Assembly (NCBI GenBank): GCA_032622095.1
Contig: CP136062.1
Span: 199,213,887-199,277,886 of the forward strand
Direction: 5' to 3'
Length of the DNA stretch: 64,000 nucleotides
DNA from: Siphonodentalium dalli
Taxonomy: Eukaryota > Mollusca > Scaphopoda > Gadilida > Siphonodentaliidae
The notes beneath the pieces were generated by a model. The model had not been told where the DNA came from. It searched no databases and saw only the letters and a program-made list of their open reading frames with translations. The first letter of the stretch is position 1. The number at the start of each line of letters is the position of its first letter. Below are positions 56,110 through 64,000 of this stretch, piece by piece. The position numbers and the translations under genes are program-made.

Positions 56110-57260
56110 GTCTAGTCCGTGGGCCAAACAAGATATAGCTCGGGTTGGCTGCACCCCCCTCCAACAAAGGTTTCTACATATCAAATTATAGGTCATCATA
56201 TGGCGCATCAGATTTTGCTTGTTGCCCGTTTCAGGAAGTGTCCCAAAATAGATTTCTCAGGGAAGACAACTCTTACCCCTAAAATAAAATGAAAATTTTC
56301 TTGAGTACAAGTGTCAGAGCATTAACAAAATATTGCGGTTATAAACTGCACAATATATAGTTTATATTAATTAAAAATTATCATAAAATGACATGAGATA
56401 CAAAACTGGACCAATTTATGAGCTAGTTAGAAAATGTTGCGATAAATATTTTGAAATCGCGAAACATTACTTGGATTTTGAAAACAATGGTCACATATAA
56501 ATGGCTATAACTTGTGAACCACATGGGCTATTGATCCGCAACATGGCTCAAAAATTGCCCCGATGACATATCAACGATTTTAATAACGGAATGCCAAGAA
56601 TATTGCTGTGAAAATGTTATATGAGCGTAAACTTAACCCCACCCCTAAAATATAACTTTTGCAGAAAAACGAATTATGTAGTTTACACTTAGAATGCTGC
56701 ATGTCAAGTTGGTTTTAGAAGCATAAACTGAAACAGTGTACAGAGTGATTAAGGGAATGATAAATAACGGTGTCTGAACGTGATCTAAGGTTAAAGTTTT
56801 GAAAACAAATGAGAAAAATGAGAATTGTTACTAATTTCAGTAAAATTTACAACATTTTGATTAAATTTTGATAGGCTATGGTATAACCTCACGAGAACGC
56901 TGGTATAGATTTAGTAAGTTCATAAAACCTCATACGATCACGTTTCTGGCAACTGTTACGTATATTTTTTAATTTTTACTTGAATTTTTATGGAAATATT
57001 ATATACATATATATTTCAACTGAACACATATGGCTACAAAGGCTTATGAGTGAGAATTACGTTATACAGAACGGTATTTTCTTATTTGTGCCGCGCATGT
57101 CGGGACAGTGATCACAACTGACAATAGATACGGCATTACATACGCTCCATATTTGACAATAAGTTTAGGATGGCATCCAATTCGGCCAACAAATCGAAGT
57201 TTCTCACATTTTCCTTCACAAACGTGACTGAGTTCGTTATCTGGGGACAAGGGAATTGTT
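56110..57260 (+). repeat. arm 1 of an inverted segmental duplication
   Basis: Matches the reverse complement of 62,430-63,660 over about 1.2 kb: GTCCGTGGGCCAA, GTGTCCCAAAATAGATTTC, CATGGGCTATTGA, CTTAACCCCACCCC and GATTAAATTTTGATAG. Similarity continues into the candidate exon at 57,240-57,062. Divergence is moderate with many small indels. Confidence 0.75.
57062..57240 (-). CDS. candidate terminal exon, cysteine-containing, unknown family
   Basis: The minus strand has a strong acceptor (AATTCCCTTGTCCCCAG, AG at 57,242-57,241), then a phase-1 frame open for 59 codons to a TAA. It reads NELSHVCEGKCEKLRFVGRI, GCHPKLIVKYGAYVMPYLLS and VPTCAAQIRKYRSV, with four cysteines spaced C-x3-C-x11-C-x25-C. 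The sequence is conserved as DNA in the other duplication arm, but there the acceptor AG has become AC and the frame is broken. A secreted or extracellular C-terminus is a guess; no family is recognised. Upstream exons were not found. Confidence 0.4.
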
Positions 57261-59104
57261 AATCATGAGTTCACTGGTAACCATAAACAGACCTTAGAAC
57301 TCTACTATTGTTTCAATTAATTTAAGCTAATGAGTAATTTGTTGTCTTAAGGACTCATTTATTGGGGGAATACTTGATACAAGTCAGTGTATAGAAAGAT
57401 TAAAACAATCATCACTAATATGTGCCTTTTGGATCAGTTTAGATAAGTAATATCAATTTATATAATGTTTCTGAAGAAAATTTAAATTGTATGCCCAAAT
57501 TACCAGTCTCCCATTTCAAGTTGCATATCTCTGATGTGTTCAGGTGAAATATTTTATATTAAAGAAATTAGTTGTTATACAGAGGATTTTTTGTCAATAA
57601 AGAAATTACTTTTGCAGTATATAATATTGTGTTGCCAAACAGTTTTCAAGACATGCTACTACTTCCTGTTCTATAATTTGAGTATATATAGTCCTTAAAT
57701 GTTCTCTTAATCTACTCATCCTATGAGTCGTCAAAATGAACACTATTTCGGTTATTGTAGACATTCTCACATACATCGTTACATGGTTAGTCTGCGCTGA
57801 AACAAGATCATGTGTCAGATTAACATGAATCGTTGCAGCCAAAGCTTAGTTGTCACAGTCGATCGGGAGGAAGTATAATATGTCTGGTTTGTAGGACTCA
57901 ATCAAAGAGCGACCAGTCATGGCTGTCATGACATGGTACACCAGGCTTGGGAGTTAGTATGATGTGCCAATCACTGATATGGTTCGCACGAAGTTGTTGG
58001 TGTGATTTCTTAAGGAGTATGTGGCTGCTGGAGGTAGAAGATGTGTTCCAGTTTTCGGTTATACAACATGAGAACGTGTGCATTAATTTGTCGAATAGAC
58101 AACATTATGGCCCATCATAATATAGTCCACATGCAAACTCTTTGTATGATATATAGTGACGTCGTCAACATTAATAGATTACACAAATTGATGCAAATTT
58201 AAAGTCGCATCACATTTTACTGCTTTTGACTATTAAGACAAACGGATTCATTGTATAGGTATTTGTGAATGTCGTAGCCTGAATTAAAGCGTGAATTAGA
58301 GGTAAGGTTTCACACACCTCATTGGACAATAATGTCCGCTATGTCGTTCAAGGAAATGACACATGACCTATTTTTGGATTCGGTATGAAGAATTATCCTA
58401 GCTCCTATTCATTTAGAAACATAACATTCTAGTATTTCGACATGTACGTCAGTGGAATAAAAATAATAACAACTAGAGGTCAGATTCCATGGAATCAGAT
58501 ATACTTCCATGGTATCCCATGCCATGTGGGTGTTATGTGTATAGGTGTGTTCCTCTTCATGCGAATGTATATTGGTGCTTTGTGATCTGATGGTGGACTT
58601 GCATTGACATTTCTAAATAAGATATATATTCCAAAGGTTTATGTCATTTGGTTCGACCCACCGTGGATGATTAATGACAGTCTATTGCATGATGGTTGTG
58701 ACCAACTGAGCCACCATTCACCCCAGCCAATCAGTTCATTTTTAATCGGTAGGGATACATTTTAGAGCTAAGTATAACCTCTCCCCAGGACGCCCATATC
58801 ATATTCAACGATCACGAAATTTGTCGTGTCTGATTATATCGTAATCGACATATAGATCAAAAGGGTGTAAAGCATATTAATGTACCATAACTATGTTATT
58901 TCGCATTTATTGGATAGTTCTTTCAGTCTCGGATTCAGAATATTTTAGTTTTAATGGCGGAGGAGAGACCGCTTGGTTAATTAATTAATTAATTAGTATT
59001 TCAGTGCGTCATCTCTACACTATAGTCATTAACGTCTTTGTAATAGAGGTAACTGTAATCGAGAGATAACTATATCACAATCGATAATGCTAGCTGAGTG
59101 CCTA
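57261..59104. other. no exon supported
   Basis: Minus frames at 57,606-57,842 and 57,898-58,083 might belong to the gene with the exon at 57,062, but neither has splice sites in a matching phase. A TTAATTAATTAATTAATTA run lies at about 58,977-58,995. Confidence 0.3.
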
Positions 59105-60110
59105 CCCGTCCGCTCTGAAACTAATGTTGTCCTTATATACTACCAAACACATACAGTGTTCAAAATATAAAACACTTGGTTCGCGATTTGCCATGTTTTC
59201 CCGTTTACGAGTCTCGGTGGAATTTGCCAAAAGCCTCGACCCTCCCCGGGGTGTACGCCACATCTCCGTTGGACAGGTTACTTTTATAGTAGAGCGGACA
59301 TACCTATAGTATATCGGTGAAAATATTCATGCATTTGCCTTGCTCCTTGATAAGTCCGTTTGAATTTGCGTCATAAAGAGTGGGTTTGACTTTGAGTAAT
59401 ATATATCACCCGTTAACAACGTTACACGCTACCAGGGTTAAACCGTCCACTCTAAAACTTTGAAAAGCGTACGAATCTTGCGTTTAGATACTACTAATCA
59501 CATCCACTTGTCGAAAAGTTGTTATCTCAATGTCTAATTTTCGGAGTAATTTTCCCCATTTGATTTTCGGTAGAATTTGCCAAATCTGAACCCACTCCGA
59601 CACAAACACTCCGTTGAGCAGGTTGTGTTTATAGTAGAGATGTCAAATTTTGGAGGCGTACATACAGTATACCGGCTTACATGATACTGCATTAAACTCG
59701 CTCCTTCATTAGCTCGTTTGGATTTGGGGCTAAAAATAGGTTAGTGATAGACTATTTAAGTATACATATGTATGTTATATAGCGTTGTCACGAGTAAACC
59801 GTTCCATCTGAAAATTAGAAAATCGCACCGTAGATGCGCGTGAACACTACCCATCAGACGTATTCGTCTCGATGTTTGAATTCCCCTCCCTCTTTGCAAT
59901 TTTCGTGGAATTTTCCTAAAGTCTCAACCCACCCCGACTAGCATTCTCCGTTCGACAGGTTACTTTTAAAGTATAGCTGTCAAACTGTTGGGACATACAT
60001 ACAGTATGTCAACGTACCTGCTACGACATTATCTTGCTCTTTAATTAGCCGGTTTGGATTTGGCGGGAAAAATAGGTGCAATATTTCCGTACCCCGTAAC
60101 GCGGAAAGTC
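59105..60110 (+). repeat. about 350-bp degenerate tandem repeat, three copies
   Basis: Phrases repeat in order at each period: ACTACCAAACACATACAGTG or ACTACTAATCACATCCAC; GGTGGAATTTGCCAAA or GGTAGAATTTGCCAAA; CCGTTGGACAGGTTACTTTT or CCGTTCGACAGGTTACTTTT; CATACAGTATACCGGCTTAC. The last copy ends with GGAAAGTCCTGGG. Old array, non-coding. Confidence 0.75.
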
Positions 60111-62110
60111 CTGGGAAAAACATTGTTAAGCGGTATATTCGTGTCTGGATCACTCGTCCAATTCGGAATATGCAATACAAAATTTAGAGCGCTGGACTTA
60201 TAACAAAAAAACAAACAAACAAACAAAACCTAGGTTTATACATCCTGGTGTATGGTGTATGCCTATCTATGGGCGGTAACTCCACAGGAAAGCGCGGACA
60301 CACAAGTTTTGATGCCCGTGGGCAGTACTGCATATCGAGGTGTCCATATGGTCCAAATTTGGATGCCCCGCTCCTCATAATTTCCGAGATTGTAAAATGA
60401 CATTATTTTCAGATAAAGGGAGATAACTCTGCGAGGATAGCGTGGACAATATTCGTTATGCGACTAAGGCATACAACTCATTTTCCCCAACATACTTACC
60501 AACTTTTAGTTTTCTACTGCGCATAACTTCCGAAATATAGTGATTATAAAAGTGTCGAGTATTTTAATAATAATAATAGTGAAAAATATTTTTTTTTTAA
60601 ATTTCACTCCGTGGTGAAGCGTTGGGCCGAACTTATGATATCTTCATTTTCTATAACCCTTAGATGCCTACATTCCCTAGAGATTTCACGGTCCTCCTGC
60701 CATTAGTTTCTGAGTATTTTCAATTAAATGGAAAACGGCCCCAATAGAAAAACAATATACTTCCTTGGTTACACCATGGAAGTATAATAATAGCTTCCGA
60801 CCGAGGCGTCCTGCATTGGCTGCATGCAACAGTATACGTGTATCAGGAACTAAATCTAAGCGAACGTCGCCATTCAGGGACCATATCACGTGACCCCATG
60901 GCAAACATATCATTCAGTGTTTTTGAAACACATGTAGATTCTGCATTCGACCATTCACGAAAAAAATAAAAGCCTGTCATGGAGTCTTTATTATTACCAC
61001 CTGATAAATATTAGGCATTGTCTGGAACTGTGTCATGGACACAGGATGTGTGAAGCCTTGCTTGAATATCAGGATTGTATTCTCGGGTTGCAGGAAAAAT
61101 GTAGCATAAAGACTTATTCTGAAAAAGAATTGCAATGTATCATATTATGCAACAACTTCAACAATTTACTAATATCGATGATGACCTACTTAAATCCTGT
61201 CAAGAATTTGTATGTGCTTTATGTGACAAGCCGACATGTATTCAAGTCGACGAATTACGATAATTTTTCTCCTGTTGTTAAACGAGAACAATAACAAAAC
61301 TGCAGACTTCTTAAGCAACACTTTTTTCTTGCAAACTATCAGGCAATTACTTGGCACAATAACTCAACCCATTCTGGAATGCCATGTCCTTATAACCCTA
61401 TGCAATTTGGGCTCCATATATATTCCTATGTTGTGTGGCATATATAACCACAGCCCTATCTATAGTGCACAAAGATACATGTTTATGGTTATATGATAAC
61501 GCTAGACAATGTGACATGAGGTGTCCCTAAAGTATGTCCCTTTACCTATATGCCCGTTTGAGTGTCACGTAAATATTGTTATCTCCTGGACGCAGAGCGG
61601 TAATAGTCAGCACCCATATGCACATGCATAAAACGAATCTATAATGAATCAATGATGAAGCAAGAATCAGGCGTAATCATGATCGGCCAGTCCATTCCCA
61701 TTGTCTCTTTCATGCCCGTCTGGTTCATAGCAAAGATCAGCACCATGCTACTATTATAATCTTCGGATTGTTAACAAACCCAAATGATTTCCGTTGACCC
61801 AGAATATATACTCACAAGCTGAGCAGAAACATAACAGCTGAACAGTGTCAAATATTTTTCCTAAAATCCTGAAGTACTGAACCTTTTGTCATACAGTGTA
61901 TCGAATCGCCCCGGGTGGCCCGGTCCACCCCAGCGCTAATATATAATCAAGCCATGGGAGTTCTGCTTGTCTCCCTCAAAGTTGAAAATAGGTCTGGCTA
62001 AAATGACCCCGCAACAGAAGTACCGGTATAGAAAGCATAGTCACCGTACATGAGATATATGGGTGCATTGGATTATATGGGTTTGGGTTTCCTTGACGGC
62101 CATCGCATGG
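60111..62110. other. no gene recognised
   Basis: Contains GGGAGATAACTCTGCG at 60,418, also seen at 49.37 kb, and a small palindrome (ATACTTCCTTGGTTACACC, about 60,760-60,790). Frames at 60,184-60,378 and 60,686-60,913 on the minus strand have no family motif. Confidence 0.3.
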
Positions 62111-62117
62111 TCGCTGC

Positions 62118-62357
62118 GTGAGGGGCCCGGAAGCCCTACATGTCAACAACGCATTGATGACACTTCATCCCTATCCAAATGCAGTTATAGAACTATTGAG
62201 ATTTGCAATTGGCTACAATGATTCAAGCGAACTGTTATTTGGCCACCGACATGTCAGGATGTACTGGTATTTGAAATGTGAGGATATCTGCATGGAATAC
62301 CGAAGTAGTGACAATTTTGACTTAACTGGCTACCCTGAGGATGAGCAGAGTTATTAG
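62118..62357 (+). CDS. unassigned open frame
   Basis: A plus frame of 79 codons with balanced composition: ALMTLHPYPNAVIELLRFAI, GHRHVRMYWYLKCEDICMEY and the acidic end DLTGYPEDEQSY, then TAG. No clear acceptor is present, and no domain is recognised. It may be a terminal exon or chance. Confidence 0.2.
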   Translation: MRGPEALHVNNALMTLHPYPNAVIELLRFAIGYNDSSELLFGHRHVRMYWYLKCEDICMEYRSSDNFDLTGYPEDEQSY

Positions 62358-62429
62358 GCATTTTCGTCAATCAATTATTCATCACAATAAATGAGTTGGT
62401 ACAAGATATTAGAGTTCTTTAGTTTGTTG

Positions 62430-63660
62430 AGGAGCACCAGTGAGTGAATGCATTCTCAATGAACAATTCCATTATCCCCACATGACGAACCCAGTTTAAT
62501 TTGTGTCGGTAAGTTTGAAAATCTTCGATGTTGGTGGCCGTTTTGGATGCCATCTTAAAACAATTATCAAACATGAAGTGTCCGATGCTGTATATATCGT
62601 CAATTGTGTCTAGTGTCACAAAATGCGCCACAAAATAAGAAAATACCTCCCAGTAAAACGTAAGTCTCACCCATCAGCCTTTGCTAACCATATGTGACCC
62701 GCTGAAATATATAAATATATAATCGGCTTTGTACACAAATTTAAATAAAAATTGTAAAAATATGACATAGTTGACAAAAAAGTGATCATGTGAGGTTTTG
62801 TGAATTTCCATTTTCTGGACCAGTATTCTCGTGTGACGTTTCCATACCACTATCAAAATTTAATCACAATGTTGTAACATTTTGAGAAATTAGTAAAAAA
62901 TACCATTTTTCACCATTTCCCCTCAAATTTTCATCTTAGAACATGTTCGGACAAAGTTGTTTATGATTCACCTTCATCAATCTCTACACTGTTTCATGTT
63001 ATGCCCCTAAAGCATTCTTTGCATGCGGCATTCTAAGTTTAAACTATGCAATTCATTTTTCTGAGAAAATTATATTTTAGGGGGTGGGGTTAAGTTTATG
63101 CCCACAGCGCATTTTCACAGATATATAATTATCAGTCCATATCCAAATTGTTTTGCTAGATCTTTGGGGCAAATTTTGAGATATGTTGTGCGTCAATAGC
63201 CCATGTGTTTCACAAGTTACATCCAATTATATGTGACACTATTTTTCAAAATTCAAGTAATTTTTCGCAATTTCAAAATATTTATCGCAATGTTTTCGAA
63301 CTAGCTTGTACATTGGTCCAGTGTTGTATCTCATGTTGTTTTATGGTGATCTGTAATTAATATAAACGATGTCTTGTTCACTTTATAACCACAGTCATAT
63401 TTTTATACGCTGACACTAGTCTTGTACTCGATGAAATTTTATTTTATTAAAGGGTAGGAGTTGTCTTCCTGGAAAAAATCTATTTTGGGACACATTCTGA
63501 AGCGGGCAACAATCAAAATCGGATGCGTCATATACTGACCTTTAATTTGATATATACAAATATTTGTTGGAGGCGGGGGGGGGGGGGGGGGGTTGCAGCT
63601 TACTTCTAAACTAGAGGCTTTCTGAGAATTGGCCCACGGACTATAACTCCCAAACACATG
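62430..63660 (-). repeat. arm 2 of the inverted segmental duplication, with decayed exon
   Basis: Reverse-complement partner of 56,110-57,260. Its left end (62,430-62,650, plus sense) matches the exon at 57,240-57,062: GATGCCATCTTAAAACAATT against GATGCCATCCTAAACTTATT, and AAATAAGAAAATACC in both. Here the acceptor site reads CCCCAC instead of CCCCAG and stops interrupt the frame, so the exon copy is a pseudogene. A G run of about 18 lies at 63,575-63,592. The minus frame at 62,419-62,670 is an antisense shadow. Confidence 0.72.
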
Positions 63661-63908
63661 CCACCCTTCTTAATTATGAAGACGCTCGTTGAGATGATCT
63701 ATCCAATACTTACTGTGTATACTGACCGAGCATATTGATGTAGCTATATATGTTGATTTTACGGGATCAGGTTATGCCGCAGTATAATTATACATGTAAC
63801 AGTAAAGTGTTTTTATTATAATTCCCCCACACACGACATTTGGCGGGGGATATATAAATGGGCTTTGTCCGTCCGTCCGAACTATGGAGCTCCCTGTCTC
63901 AGTCAACA
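63661..63908. other. no feature recognised
   Basis: Short AT-rich stretch between the duplication arm and the last element. Confidence 0.3.
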
Positions 63909-63911
63909 TAT

Positions 63912-64000
63912 TTGACCCGCCATATCAAATCCAGTCGTAAGTGGGGATTTTTTTTACCCTGTGCCAATGCATTCTATTATATATGCGAGTCGACCATAGG
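63912..64000 (+). mobile_element. family-iv palindromic element, cut by the window end
   Basis: TTTGACCCGCCATATCAAAT, CCAGTCGTAAGT and GGGATTTT followed by TACCCTGTGCCAATGCATTC match the left end of the TA-flanked element at 33,014. Only the first half of palindrome 1 is inside the window. Confidence 0.8.

Overview
This window is animal nuclear DNA: AT-rich, gene-poor, full of introns and densely packed with non-autonomous transposons, foldback hairpins and minisatellites. There are no operons and no bacterial gene structure. The one unambiguous gene is an alpha-1-adrenergic-type amine GPCR, a class kept in lophotrochozoans and deuterostomes. Together with the repeat style this suggests a lophotrochozoan such as a mollusc, but the species cannot be named from the sequence. 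No complete gene lies inside the window.

Layout. 1-2646: the large coding exon of the GPCR (minus strand, TM1-TM6), followed by an intron that runs off the left edge and holds a TTAA-flanked palindromic element. 2.97-3.43 kb: a MITE. 4.3-6.6 kb: microsatellite-tailed interspersed repeats. 7.5-7.9 kb: a palindromic core between 55-bp direct repeats. 10.2-11.0 kb: a local duplication with a 29-bp minisatellite grown inside one copy. 11.3-25.7 kb: scattered minus-strand fragments that read as immunoglobulin-like exons, some open, most broken, among MITEs, foldbacks and a 21-bp minisatellite. 26.4-34.9 kb: nested TTAA elements, a short chain of phase-1 plus-strand exons (membrane anchor, cytoplasmic tail, stop), a minus-strand MAM-like exon, a plus-strand Ig-like exon and a 64-bp satellite. 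35-52 kb: almost entirely repeats, including a 353-bp tandem array inside a GC-rich element. 52.4-53.5 kb: a nested pair of elements. 53.5-53.8 kb: a minus-strand candidate exon. 54-55.4 kb: a duplicated palindromic element. 56.1-63.7 kb: two arms of an inverted segmental duplication, one carrying an open cysteine-containing terminal exon and the other its decayed copy.

The most unusual structure is a pair of roughly 69-bp near-perfect palindromes around an AT-rich spacer. This same core occurs inside mobile elements with at least four different terminal inverted repeats, three with TTAA target sites and one with TA. The core therefore behaves as a module that moves between element families. 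How the gene fragments work together cannot be told here; if the Ig and MAM readings are right, they belong to cell-surface receptor genes and their decayed paralogues.
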